Below, one piece after another: positions 54,918 through 63,956 of a stretch of DNA of 64,000 bases. The stretch spans positions 183,790 through 247,789 of the forward strand of contig NZ_KZ679051.1 in the NCBI RefSeq assembly GCF_003024195.1, in the 5' to 3' direction. The notes under the pieces are model-generated. The model was not told the DNA's origin. It saw nothing but the letters and a program-made list of their open reading frames with translations, and did not search any database. The translations under genes were made by a program, and so were the position numbers. Within the stretch, counting starts at the first letter, position 1, and the number at the start of each line of letters is the position of its first letter. The DNA is from Streptomyces dioscori. Its GTDB lineage: Bacteria > Actinomycetota > Actinomycetes > Streptomycetales > Streptomycetaceae.

Positions 54918-54978
54918 GCCGTCTTTCAAGGGGCGCGGGGAACTGCGCGCCCAGCCACGACGCACCCGCACCCGCACA
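54918..54978. repeat. Dispersed repeat copy before the GlxA-like gene end
   Basis: AAGGGGCGCGGGGAACTGCG, followed by the CGCCCAGCCACGACGCACCC flank, is a nearly complete copy of the family at 42.9-43.1 kb. It ends at the stop of the oxidase gene. Confidence 0.85.
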
Positions 54979-57426
54979 TCAGCGCTTGCCGTCTCCCTTG
55001 CCGCAGGCCACGCCGTCCCCGTTGCGGTCGAGCCGCAGGAGGTCGTCCTTGCCATTGATCTTCAGGGGGCCGTAGTCGTTGGACTTCAGCCAGGCGCAGC
55101 GGGCCGCTGTCGTCTTCTTGACCGTCTTCGGGAAGACCGTCGGGACACAGACATTGGCGGAGCCGTAGTGGCGGTCGCACCCGGCGACGGTCGGGCTGAC
55201 CTTCGCCGCGGCGCGCTTCTTGCCGGGCGCGACGACCTTGCCCTCCAGCGAGTCCGCGAAGGAGTGGACGTGGCCCGAGGCGGCCTCCCCTGAAGCGGCC
55301 GCCAGCGCGGTCGGGCCCTGGAGGTGGACCCACTTCGCCACCGACGGCACACCGTTCGCGTCGACCGCGAAGAGCATGTACCAGCCGGGCGGGGCGAGGT
55401 TCGGGTTGCTGGTCACGTTCAGGTCGACGTTGTTGCCGTCGACGGAGAGCGGCAGGTCCACGAAGCGCTGGTTCGGGTCGGAGGAGTGGGTCACCGCGGC
55501 CGGGCGGATCAGTTCGGCCCTGGCGATGGGCCGGTCGACCGTGATGCGTTGCGTGTCGCCGTACGTCCACTCGTTGTCGATGACCGAAGTGATCGACGGG
55601 CGTGGGCCCTTGAGTAGGTAGGGCGGGGTGTAGACGGACACGTTGTGGTTCCAGGTGCCGTTGCCGGGGTTGTCGCCGGTGGCCATCACGCGGCCGTCGG
55701 GGAGCAGGAACGCGGAGGAGTGGTAGCCGCGGGCCTCGGGGTCGGCGGCCACCGGGTCGAAGGTGTTCGTCGCCGGGTCGTACAGCGACGACTCGTACAC
55801 CGGGTTGGCGCGGTTGTGCAGGGCGCCGCCGGTCTCCAGGACCTTTCCGTCGGGCAGCAGCACGGCGGAGACGTACATCTTGCCCTGGGCGCCGGTCTGC
55901 GGGACCTTGCCGTTGCCGAGGTCGACGGTGCCCTGCGGGAGCGGTGGTCCGGCGACGTACGCCGGGTTCGCCGACTTGAGGTCGATGACGTCGGTCAGGC
56001 GGTTCGCGTCGGGGTTCGAGTCGATGTTGCCGCCGCCGATGGTGAGGACCTTCTGGTCCTGGGCCGGGGGCAGCAGCACGCTGGCCGACTGGTCGCGTTC
56101 GTCCTTGCGCTGCAGGCCGGGCACCTGGGTGGTGGTGTTGGCGTCGTAGTCGTAGATCGCCGAGCCCGTGCCGGGGATGTTGTTGCCGAAGGTGTGGCTG
56201 CCCGTGTAGAAGAGGCGGCCGTCCTGCATCAGGACCATCGTCGGGTAGAGGCCCCAGTACGACCAGGTCTGGTTGACCTGCCACAGCGGCAGCCACTTGT
56301 TCTCGGCGTCCGACCAGCGCTCGGCCGTGACGGAACCGGTCGAGTCCTCCTTCAGCCCGCCGAAGGAGAGCACGTCACCGTTGCCGAGGATCGTCGCCGA
56401 CGGATACCAGTGCCCGTCGTTCATGTCGTTCGTCTTGCTGTACGTCTCGGTGACCGGGTCGAAGGTGTACGAGTCCTTGTAGCCCTGGTAGCCGACCGTG
56501 CCGTCGGCGGACGGGTAGCCCTTGTTGCCGCTCATGACCAGGACCCGGCCGTCGTCGAGCTGCACATGGCCCGCGCAGAACATGTCCTTGGGCGTGGGGA
56601 TCTGCTTGTACGTGCCGGTCACCGGGTTGTAGACGGCGCTGGTGAACGTGCCCGCCTCGAACATCTCCTCGCTGTTGCCGGAGCCCGCGATGAGCAGCAC
56701 CTTGCCGTTGTTGAGGACGACGGAGTGCATGGAGCGGACCGGGTTCTGCGTGGGCAGCACGTCCCAGCGCCCGTTGGCGCACTGCTCGGCCGTGCCGGTG
56801 CACACCGGGTCGGGGATCGGGTCGGCGACCTGGTCCATCGTGTAGTCGTCGGTGGTCGCGGAGCCGGTGCCGTAGACGGAGACACCCCAGCTGATGCGGT
56901 CGGTGCCCGCGGGGACCTCGGGGGTACGGACCGTCGCCTCCGACCAGTTCGCGCTGATCGGGAGCGTCTTGAGGTCGGTCCAGTACTGCCAGCCGGCGGT
57001 CGTGTCGTGCCGGAAGAGCGTGAGGGAGGTGTCCGGGGTCGTCGACTTGTACCAGAGCCCGAGGTCGTACTGCTTGCCGACGCTCACCACCGGCGCGCAC
57101 TCGGCAGACTCGGTGATCAGCGCCTTGCGGTCGCCCTCGGTACGGCGGGTCAGCTCGACCTTCATGGCCTTGGAGCCGGTGTGGGCGCCGCCGACGGTGG
57201 AGAAGGTGAAGTCGTTGTCGCCCCAGCCGGACTTCTCCCAGCAGTACGGCATGCCGTCGCCGCCCGTGCCCGCGGTCTCGAAGCCCGGGTTCTTCACGAG
57301 GTTGGCGGCGGAGGCAGGCTGCGGGACGGAGAGGAGCAGCCCCGAGGTGAGGGCTCCGACGGCGATCAGGGTGGTGGTACGGCGTCGGAGGCGGGCGGGT
57401 CCACGTCGTACGGGTCGTCCGAACAT
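54979..57426 (-). CDS. GlxA/galactose-oxidase-like copper radical oxidase
   Basis: An 815-residue exported enzyme, longer than GlxA (about 645). Signal peptide to residue 40; a beta-sandwich binding module (about 42-190); a seven-bladed kelch region (about 210-600) and the DUF1929 Ig-like domain; then an Excalibur-type calcium domain (LDRNGDGVACGKGDG). The radical site residues are visible: Cys in DMFCAGH (about 284) and Tyr in GHWYPS (about 341), Tyr-His in EARGYHSSAF, and the later His in AVTHSSDPNQRFVDL. It would oxidise a hydroxyl of a surface glycan. Start ATG has AAGGAG and overlaps the GT2-GtrA stop. Confidence 0.92.
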   Translation of the reverse strand: MFGRPVRRGPARLRRRTTTLIAVGALTSGLLLSVPQPASAANLVKNPGFETAGTGGDGMPYCWEKSGWGDNDFTFSTVGGAHTGSKAMKVELTRRTEGDRKALITESAECAPVVSVGKQYDLGLWYKSTTPDTSLTLFRHDTTAGWQYWTDLKTLPISANWSEATVRTPEVPAGTDRISWGVSVYGTGSATTDDYTMDQVADPIPDPVCTGTAEQCANGRWDVLPTQNPVRSMHSVVLNNGKVLLIAGSGNSEEMFEAGTFTSAVYNPVTGTYKQIPTPKDMFCAGHVQLDDGRVLVMSGNKGYPSADGTVGYQGYKDSYTFDPVTETYSKTNDMNDGHWYPSATILGNGDVLSFGGLKEDSTGSVTAERWSDAENKWLPLWQVNQTWSYWGLYPTMVLMQDGRLFYTGSHTFGNNIPGTGSAIYDYDANTTTQVPGLQRKDERDQSASVLLPPAQDQKVLTIGGGNIDSNPDANRLTDVIDLKSANPAYVAGPPLPQGTVDLGNGKVPQTGAQGKMYVSAVLLPDGKVLETGGALHNRANPVYESSLYDPATNTFDPVAADPEARGYHSSAFLLPDGRVMATGDNPGNGTWNHNVSVYTPPYLLKGPRPSITSVIDNEWTYGDTQRITVDRPIARAELIRPAAVTHSSDPNQRFVDLPLSVDGNNVDLNVTSNPNLAPPGWYMLFAVDANGVPSVAKWVHLQGPTALAAASGEAASGHVHSFADSLEGKVVAPGKKRAAAKVSPTVAGCDRHYGSANVCVPTVFPKTVKKTTAARCAWLKSNDYGPLKINGKDDLLRLDRNGDGVACGKGDGKR

Positions 57427-58643
57427 CAGCTGGATCTCCTTGGGGTGCGGCTCCTCGCACGGCGGTCCTTGCCCGCCGCCATGCCATAGACCAGGGCCTC
57501 CGTGCCGGCGAACCGCAGGACGAAGGTCGTCACCAGGGCGAGTGCCGTGGCGGTGAGCGCGCTCATGCCGAACTGCCCCACGAGCAGCGCGATCAGCGGG
57601 ATGCGCAGCACGAGGTCGGCGTTGGCGAGCAGCGCGAACCGGCCCGCCCTGTCCCACCAGTGCCGGTGCTGCCGGCGGTCCCGGAAGCAGAGGTGTTCGA
57701 TGAGCAGGAAGTTCCAGGCGACCCCGAACTGGTTGGCGACGATCTCGGCGGGCAGGTAGTGCATCCCGGCGGCCGTCAGGGCCCACAGGCCGAGGAGGTT
57801 GGGCAGGAAGCCCGTCGCGCCGATCAGCCCGAAGACCACCATCCGGGCCACCGGTGAGGCCGTGCGCAGTCCGGCGAGGTGCCGCAGGAAGCGGACGCCC
57901 TCCTGCGCGGTCGACTTGGACTCCCCCGCGAACCGGTCCTGGAAGACGAACGGCACCTCGGTGACCTGGCGGGGCCGGGCCCGTACGGCCATTTCGAGCA
58001 GGATCTTGTAGCCGAGGGGCTTCAGGACGTCCGCGGTGACCGCGCTGCGGCGGATCGCGAAGAACCCGCTCATCGGGTCGCTGATACCGCGCAGCCGGTG
58101 CGGGAACAGCGTCTTCGTCAGCCAGGTGGCGCCGCGCGACACGGCGACGCGGTAGCCGCCCGCCAGGCCCTCGCGGCTGCCGCCCTTGACGTAGCGGGAG
58201 GCGACGACGAGTCCGGCGGGGGCGCGTTCACCCGCCGCCACCAACTCGGGGACGAGGGACGGCGGATGCTGCAGGTCGCCGTCCATGACGACGATCCAGT
58301 CGGAGGTCGCCGCCCGGATGCCCTCGACGACGGCCCCGCCGAGCCCGCCGACGGGCTCCTCCCTGTGCAGCACGGTCACCGGGTACGGGCAGTCGCGGGC
58401 GGCCTCGCGGATCACCTCGGGGGTGTCGTCGGTGGAGTCGTCCACGAAGACGACCTCGCAGGGCAGCCGCGCGGGCACGGAGCCGGTGATCTGGCGCAGC
58501 AGCTCGCGGATGTTCGCTGACTCGTTGAAGGTCGGCACGACGATGGTGACCGCGCCCGGTTCGGGGAGCGGGGAGGCCGCGCGCAGCGCCGGATCGCTCA
58601 ACTCTCCCGGCAGTTCCCCCGGGACGATGGACTCGTACGTCAT
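57426..58643 (-). CDS. Dolichol-phosphate-mannose-synthase-like GT2 with GtrA domain
   Basis: A 405-residue membrane glycosyltransferase. Residues about 30-250 form the GT2 domain: TIVVPTFNESANIRELL, VVFVDDSTDDTPEVIREA, WIVVMDGDLQHPPSLVPEL (DxD-type), and FFAIRRSAVTADVLKPLGYKILLEMAVRA. The C-terminal half is a GtrA domain with four membrane helices. It resembles DPM1/Ppm-like synthases that make polyprenyl-phosphate sugars for export. Its stop and the next gene's ATG overlap by one base. It feeds the GT39 enzyme upstream. Confidence 0.93.
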   Translation of the reverse strand: MTYESIVPGELPGELSDPALRAASPLPEPGAVTIVVPTFNESANIRELLRQITGSVPARLPCEVVFVDDSTDDTPEVIREAARDCPYPVTVLHREEPVGGLGGAVVEGIRAATSDWIVVMDGDLQHPPSLVPELVAAGERAPAGLVVASRYVKGGSREGLAGGYRVAVSRGATWLTKTLFPHRLRGISDPMSGFFAIRRSAVTADVLKPLGYKILLEMAVRARPRQVTEVPFVFQDRFAGESKSTAQEGVRFLRHLAGLRTASPVARMVVFGLIGATGFLPNLLGLWALTAAGMHYLPAEIVANQFGVAWNFLLIEHLCFRDRRQHRHWWDRAGRFALLANADLVLRIPLIALLVGQFGMSALTATALALVTTFVLRFAGTEALVYGMAAGKDRRARSRTPRRSS

Positions 58644-60319
58644 CGGTCGCCGCCTTCTGTGCTTGCCTTGCTCGCCCTGCTCTCCGTACCGCCGTTCTCG
58701 ATCTTCCGTATCTCGATGCGGTCCGGGCCCTCGCCGAAGGTGGCGACGGGCGTCGAGTGCTTCATGGCCTGTTTGACGTTGGGCAGGTCGACGGCGTCGC
58801 GCCGTACGGTCGGGGAGGCGACGACGTAGTCGAGGTCGCGCCAGCCGCGCGGCATCGTCTTCGTCACCGCGGGGTCGAGGTCGGCCTTGTAGAACCAGAT
58901 GACACCGAGTCCGGGCCGGTAGCCGGCGTGCACGAGGTCGAGCCAGAGCGCGTCGTCGACCAGGACCCGGGTGTCCTCGGGGCGGTCGACCTCGGTCGCC
59001 AGCCACTTGGAGGCGGCCCGGTAGGGGGCGTTGGCGTCGGTGGTGGCGGCGGTACGGGCGCCGTCGTACCAGCGCGGCACGACGTACACGGCCGAGACCG
59101 CGACGAGCAGCGCCGCGACGGCGTACCGGCCCCGGGTGACGTACGCGCTCTCGTCGGCGGTACGCCGTCTGCGCAGCACCCCGTGGGCGACGCTCGCCGT
59201 GCCTCCGGCGAGGACCAGCGCGAGGAACGGCAGGGCCTGGATGACGTACATCGCGGGCAGGTAGCCGTTCGGGCGCAGGGCGACCAGGGCGAGGACGGCG
59301 ACGGTCAGGGCGGGTCCGGCGAGCGCCCGCGCGGTGACCGACCAGCGCCAGGTGACCAGGAGGAGCAGTGCTCCGGCCAGGCCGCCCAGCGGCAGGATGC
59401 GGTCGTAGTAGAGCCAGGACCGCAGCACCTCGTACGAGCCGGAGCCCTCGTCGAGGATGAAGCCCGAACCGGGCCTGGTCAGCTGGTATTCGAGGCCGTC
59501 CCAGAGCGAGACGTGTCCGGCGCCGGGGAACAGCTCGCCCTTGAGGAGGGCGAAGAGCGGGTACGACATGCCGATCAGGACGCAGGCCGTGACGGCGCCG
59601 GTGAGGGCGAACTTGCGGGTGTCACGGTGGCTGTGGCGCCACATGGTGACGAGCACGGCGGGCAGGACGAAGATCATCGTCTCTTTGGTGAGCACCGCCG
59701 CCGCCGCGGCGAGTCCCGCGCCGAAGTGGTGCCAGAGATGGCGGCTCGGGGAGGCGGCGAGGCAGAACGCGAGCAGCGTCCACATCACCGCGATGTTGTC
59801 GAGGAAGATCTCCCGCTGGAGGACCACGGACAGCGGCGAGAGCCCGAAGAGCAGCAGCGCGAGCGCGGCGGCCCAGCGGGGCAGGGAGAGGCGGCGGGCC
59901 AGTACGTAGACGAGGACCGCGCTCACCGCGCTGACCAGGAGCATCACGATCCGCATCGAGCCGACGGTCATCGACTCGGGGCTGAGCAGGGACGGTATCC
60001 AGGTCAGTGCGGCTATCTGTATCCAGCCGAGGGGCGGGTGGTCGTACCAGTACGTGTAGTGGGCGAGGCCGTCGCCCTGCTGCACGGACCAGGCCTGGGC
60101 GAGGTAGGTGCCCTCGTCGTCGCTGAGGGTCGGATAGTCGGCGATGTTCCAGCCCTGCACGGTCATGACGACCACGAGGAGGACGCCGCACAGGATCAGG
60201 TCGGCCTTCGAACGGGGCCGCCGGGACGGGGCCGTTCGAGGAGCCGAACCTGCTTCGGGGACAGGTGTGCGCTGCGCGGGGACCTTCGGAGTGGTCACCG
60301 CGGGGAGGGTGGAGGTCAC
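58640..60319 (-). CDS. GT39/ArnT-like membrane glycosyltransferase
   Basis: A 559-residue protein with about 11 membrane segments. The PMT/ArnT-type first loop reads NIADYPTLSDDEGTYLAQAWSVQQGDGLAHYTYWYDHPPLGWIQIAAL, with the acidic catalytic SDDE pair and the DHPPLGW signature. A conserved LQREIFLDNIAVMWTLLAF follows. A soluble C-terminal domain begins around residue 440. Enzymes of this type transfer a sugar from a lipid carrier to an external acceptor. GTG start, sharing GTGA with the preceding gene's stop; the stop overlaps the GT2-GtrA ATG. Confidence 0.92.
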   Translation of the reverse strand: MTSTLPAVTTPKVPAQRTPVPEAGSAPRTAPSRRPRSKADLILCGVLLVVVMTVQGWNIADYPTLSDDEGTYLAQAWSVQQGDGLAHYTYWYDHPPLGWIQIAALTWIPSLLSPESMTVGSMRIVMLLVSAVSAVLVYVLARRLSLPRWAAALALLLFGLSPLSVVLQREIFLDNIAVMWTLLAFCLAASPSRHLWHHFGAGLAAAAAVLTKETMIFVLPAVLVTMWRHSHRDTRKFALTGAVTACVLIGMSYPLFALLKGELFPGAGHVSLWDGLEYQLTRPGSGFILDEGSGSYEVLRSWLYYDRILPLGGLAGALLLLVTWRWSVTARALAGPALTVAVLALVALRPNGYLPAMYVIQALPFLALVLAGGTASVAHGVLRRRRTADESAYVTRGRYAVAALLVAVSAVYVVPRWYDGARTAATTDANAPYRAASKWLATEVDRPEDTRVLVDDALWLDLVHAGYRPGLGVIWFYKADLDPAVTKTMPRGWRDLDYVVASPTVRRDAVDLPNVKQAMKHSTPVATFGEGPDRIEIRKIENGGTESRASKASTEGGDR

Positions 60320-61773
60320 GCAGGGACGTCCTCTCGGGACCCGCGGGCCACGGCCGCGGCTTCGGTGGCGGCGGTGGCGGCATTGGTTGCGGCGCCGGTC
60401 GCGATGTCGGTGTCGGTGTCGGTGTCGGCGCCCTTGCCGGTGCCCTTGCCGAAGTCGGTGCCGGTGCCGGTGCCGGTGCCGGTGCCGGTGCCGGTGAGAT
60501 GCGCGCCGACGTGGCTGGTCAGCTCCCAGTCGTTGCGGCCCCGCTGCTCGCGCCAGACGGCCCGGACGGCCGCTCCGGCGAGGAGCACCTGGTAGAAGGG
60601 GCCGCCGACGACGAGCTTGAGGTAGTGGACGAAGCGGACGCGCAGCCCGTACTGCTTGCCGAAGTCGTGCAGTCCGACGAGTTCGAAGACGAAGGTGACG
60701 AACGCGGTGACGGCCGGCAGGAAGGTGATGAAGGCGACGCCGACGGGGACGTCGAGGAAGAGCGCGACGGCCACGTTGAGCGGGATGATCACGCCGGAGA
60801 TCGCCTGGAGGTACGGCGTCATGAGCGTGTAGCGCGCGAGCAGGCGCTGGCCGAAGCCGGGAAGCTGCTTCCAGTCCTTCTTGCGGTAGACCTGGAGGAA
60901 TCCCTGGTTCCACCGGGTGCGCTGCTTGAGCAGCGACATCAGGCTGCCGGGCGTCTCCTCCTTGGTCACCATGTCGGAGTCGTACGCGACGACGACCTTC
61001 TTGCCGACGCTGGAGAGCCGTACGCCCAGGTCGCAGTCCTCGGCGAGGCAGTCGGGGTCCCAGCCGTCGGCCTCCCGCAGGACGTCCGTGCGGACGAAGA
61101 CGGTGTTGCCCCCCAACGGGATGAAACCTTTCTGCGCATGGAGGTGGAGCCGCGAGCGGAACCAGAAGAAGTACTCCAGGCAGTTGCGCAGGCTGTACCA
61201 GCTGGAGTGGAAGTTGATGAGCTGGACGCCGCCCTGGACGACGTCGGCGCCGGTGGTGCGGAAGGCGTGGTCGACGTGCGCGAGCAGCTCCGGGTGGACC
61301 TGGTCCTCGGCGTCGAAGACTCCGACGACGTCGCCGCGGCAGTGCGGCAGCGCCGTGTTCATGGCCTTCGGCTTGTTCTTCTTCTCGTGGGTGTCGACGA
61401 CCACACGGACGCGCGGGTCACGGGCCTCGGCGTGCCGGGCCACCGCGGTGGTGTCCGGGTCGTCGTGGCCGACGATCACGATGATCTCGAAGTCGGTGTG
61501 GCTGGATTCCAGCAGACGCTGGATGGTGTGGTCGAGGACGGCTTGTTCGTGTCTCGCGGGCAGCAGCAGCGAGAAGGACACGTGCTCGCCCCCGTCCGGA
61601 CTGCTGAACCGGGTGGAGGCGAGCACCTCGGGCGTACGCCACGCGTGCATCTGCCACCACAGGGTGAAAGCAGCCATCCAGAAAAGGGCGAGCGAAACGA
61701 CAGCGATGAAGACAGACGCCAGCAACAGATCCCCCCAGGATCCCCAGAACCCCCTGTCACGACAGCGAGTCAC
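60316..61773 (-). CDS. Processive family 2 glycosyltransferase
   Basis: A 485-residue membrane enzyme. Two N-terminal hydrophobic segments are followed by a GT2 domain: FSLLLPARHEQAVLDHTIQRLLES, DVVGVFDAEDQVHPELLAHV (DxD), the acceptor site WDPDCLAEDCDLGVRL (ED) and the processivity motif LLKQRTRWNQGFLQVYRKKDW (QxxRW). C-terminal membrane helices follow. QxxRW places it with cellulose/chitin/hyaluronan-type synthases. The last 60 residues are Gly-Thr/Asp-Thr dipeptide repeats from tandem DNA. The GTG start (VTRCRDRGFWGS) lies inside an inverted repeat; an upstream GTG at 61884 has no site. First gene of the operon. Confidence 0.88.
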   Translation of the reverse strand: MTRCRDRGFWGSWGDLLLASVFIAVVSLALFWMAAFTLWWQMHAWRTPEVLASTRFSSPDGGEHVSFSLLLPARHEQAVLDHTIQRLLESSHTDFEIIVIVGHDDPDTTAVARHAEARDPRVRVVVDTHEKKNKPKAMNTALPHCRGDVVGVFDAEDQVHPELLAHVDHAFRTTGADVVQGGVQLINFHSSWYSLRNCLEYFFWFRSRLHLHAQKGFIPLGGNTVFVRTDVLREADGWDPDCLAEDCDLGVRLSSVGKKVVVAYDSDMVTKEETPGSLMSLLKQRTRWNQGFLQVYRKKDWKQLPGFGQRLLARYTLMTPYLQAISGVIIPLNVAVALFLDVPVGVAFITFLPAVTAFVTFVFELVGLHDFGKQYGLRVRFVHYLKLVVGGPFYQVLLAGAAVRAVWREQRGRNDWELTSHVGAHLTGTGTGTGTGTGTDFGKGTGKGADTDTDTDIATGAATNAATAATEAAAVARGSREDVPA

Positions 61774-61783
61774 TCCTGTCGTG
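61758..61783. promoter_or_regulatory. Inverted repeat spanning the start of the glycan operon
   Basis: CACGACAG (61758-61765) and CTGTCGTG (61776-61783) are perfect arms. The middle CGAGTCACTC contains the GTG start and is itself near-palindromic. The element could hide the start codon in a hairpin or bind a repressor. Confidence 0.55.
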
Positions 61784-61925
61784 TCCGGGACAGAGACTAT
61801 GGGGATTCTGTGAAGTCCGGGAGGTGTTCTGATAAATAGCGTGTTTCGGAATGCTCGGTCGACTACTAGGACGTATCCGAACACCTGCGCACATCAAGCC
61901 TCGGCGTGCCGGGTGTTTCCCCTGC

Positions 61926-63956
61926 TCAGCGCCCCAGTGCCGCCCGGAGGCGGTCGACGTCGGTCGTCGGGGCGTCACAGGTGAAATTACGGCAGACATA
62001 CGCGGTCGGTTCATTGTCGACAAGTGACCGGTGTGCAAGGAGGGGTAGTTCGTCACTGTCCGCAGTGCCCACGGCGACGACCGCGCCGGGTGCGGTGGCG
62101 AGCAGGGCGGCGCGGTGCAGCTCCCTGGTGGCCGGATTGTCATTGGGCCCGACGACAGCCACCTCGCGCGGTCCGTCCAACTGCGCCTCGGCGGTGGCCA
62201 GTCCCCAGCCGATGAACCGCGGGGCGCGCGGCCCGAGCGCCCTGACCACGCCCAACGCCCCTTCGGCAGCGGTCCGATGGGGCTCCGAACCGGTCTGGGC
62301 CGCGTAGCTCAGCAGGGCGCCGGCCGCCGCGCTCCAGCCGGAGGGCGTGGCGTTGTCGGTCGGGTCCTGCGGGCGCCGGATGAGCTTCTCGGCGTCGGCC
62401 GCCGTGTCGTACAGGGCTCCCGACTTGTCATCGGTGAACTGCACGAGGACGTGGTCGAGCAGGAAGCCGGCGAATTCCAGCCAGACGCCTTCACCGGTGA
62501 CCGAGGCCAGCGCGAGGAAGCCCTCCGCGACGTCCGCGTAGTCCTCCAGCACGCCCGCGTGCGCGCCGACGCGGCCGTCCTTGCTGGTACGGGCGAGCCG
62601 CGCGTGCTCGTCCAGATGGAGCCGTACGAGCAGGTCGGCCGCCGCGAGCGCCGCGTCGACGAGGTCGGGCCGGTCGAAGTACGCGCCGGTCTCGGCCAGG
62701 GCGGCGATCGCGAGCCCGTTCCAGGCGGCGACGACCTTGTCGTCGCGGCCGGGCGCGGGACGGCGGTCGCGCGCCTCCTTCAGCCGGGCCTTGACGGACT
62801 CGATCCGTCCGGCGTCGAACACGCCCTCGCTCTGCGGCAGTTGCAGCACGGAGGCGCCCTCCTCGAAGGTGCCCTCCTCCGTCACGCCGAAGTAGTCGGT
62901 GGCGAGGCGCGCGTCCTCGTCGCCCAGCACGTCACGCAACTGCTGCGGCGTCCACGCGTAGTACGCGCCCTCGACGTGCTTTCCCGTGCCGTCGTCGCTG
63001 TCTGCGTCGAGCGCGGAGGCGAACCCGCCCTCGTTCGTGCGCAGTTCGCGGACCATGAAGTCGGCGGTCTCCAGAGCGACCCGGCGGGCCAGGTCCGACC
63101 CGGTGGTCCGCCACAGGTGCGCGTACACGCGGCACAACAACGCGTTGTCGTACAGCATCTTCTCGAAGTGGGGCACGACCCACTCACGGTCGACGGAGTA
63201 GCGGGCGAAGCCACCGCCGAGCTGGTCGTAGATCCCGCCGCGGGCCATGTGCTCACAGGTGTCGGCGGCCATCTGGAGCGCGCCCTCGGACCCGGTGCGG
63301 GCGTGGTGGCGCAGCAGGAACTCGACCGCCATGGACGGCGGGAACTTGGGCGCCCCGCCGAAACCGCCGTGGGTGGCGTCGTAGTCGCGGGTGAGCCCGA
63401 GCAGCGCCTGCGCGAGGTCGCCCTCGCCGGGCACCTGCGCGTCGCCGAAGCCGATCTCGCGGTCGGCGAGATCGCGCACGATCTTCCGGGCGACCTCGCC
63501 GACCTCGTCCCGCCGGTCGGTCCACGCGCCGCTCACGCCTTCGAGGACCTGCCGGAAGGAGGGGCTGCCGTGCCGGGGCTCGGGCGGGAAGTAGGTACCG
63601 AAGTAGAACGGCTCGGCGTCGGCCGTCAGGAAGACGGTCATGGGCCAGCCGCCCTGCCCGGTCGCCGCCTGCACGGCCTCCATGTACACGGCGTCGACGT
63701 CGGGACGCTCCTCGCGGTCGACCTTGATGTTCACGAAGTGCGCGTTCATGTACGCGGCGACCGCTTCATCCTCGAAGCTCTCCCGAGACAGGACATGGCA
63801 CCAATGGCAGCTCGAATAGCCCACGCTCAGGTGTACGGGCAGATTTCGCCGCCGTGCCTCCGCGAAGGCCTCTTCCGACCAGGGCCACCAGTCGACGGGG
63901 TTGTCGGCGTGCTGAAGGAGGTAGGGGGACGTCTCGTGGGCCAGTCGGTTCGGCAT
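61926..63956 (-). CDS. YyaL/DUF255 thioredoxin-domain protein
   Basis: A 676-residue protein of the spermatogenesis-associated protein 20 family. The N-terminal thioredoxin-like domain is complete: LAHETSPYLLQHADNPVDWWPW, then YSSCHWCHVLSRESFEDEAVAAYMN, VDREERPDVDAVYMEAVQ and GGWPMTVFLTADAEPFYFGTYFPP. The remaining 500 residues form an alpha/alpha barrel like N-acyl-glucosamine epimerase (GGFARYSVDREWVVPHFEKMLYDN). No signal peptide, so cytoplasmic. Widespread family, function not established. ATG start; the gene begins 44 bases before the window's right edge, so its promoter may be cut. Confidence 0.93.
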   Translation of the reverse strand: MPNRLAHETSPYLLQHADNPVDWWPWSEEAFAEARRRNLPVHLSVGYSSCHWCHVLSRESFEDEAVAAYMNAHFVNIKVDREERPDVDAVYMEAVQAATGQGGWPMTVFLTADAEPFYFGTYFPPEPRHGSPSFRQVLEGVSGAWTDRRDEVGEVARKIVRDLADREIGFGDAQVPGEGDLAQALLGLTRDYDATHGGFGGAPKFPPSMAVEFLLRHHARTGSEGALQMAADTCEHMARGGIYDQLGGGFARYSVDREWVVPHFEKMLYDNALLCRVYAHLWRTTGSDLARRVALETADFMVRELRTNEGGFASALDADSDDGTGKHVEGAYYAWTPQQLRDVLGDEDARLATDYFGVTEEGTFEEGASVLQLPQSEGVFDAGRIESVKARLKEARDRRPAPGRDDKVVAAWNGLAIAALAETGAYFDRPDLVDAALAAADLLVRLHLDEHARLARTSKDGRVGAHAGVLEDYADVAEGFLALASVTGEGVWLEFAGFLLDHVLVQFTDDKSGALYDTAADAEKLIRRPQDPTDNATPSGWSAAAGALLSYAAQTGSEPHRTAAEGALGVVRALGPRAPRFIGWGLATAEAQLDGPREVAVVGPNDNPATRELHRAALLATAPGAVVAVGTADSDELPLLAHRSLVDNEPTAYVCRNFTCDAPTTDVDRLRAALGR

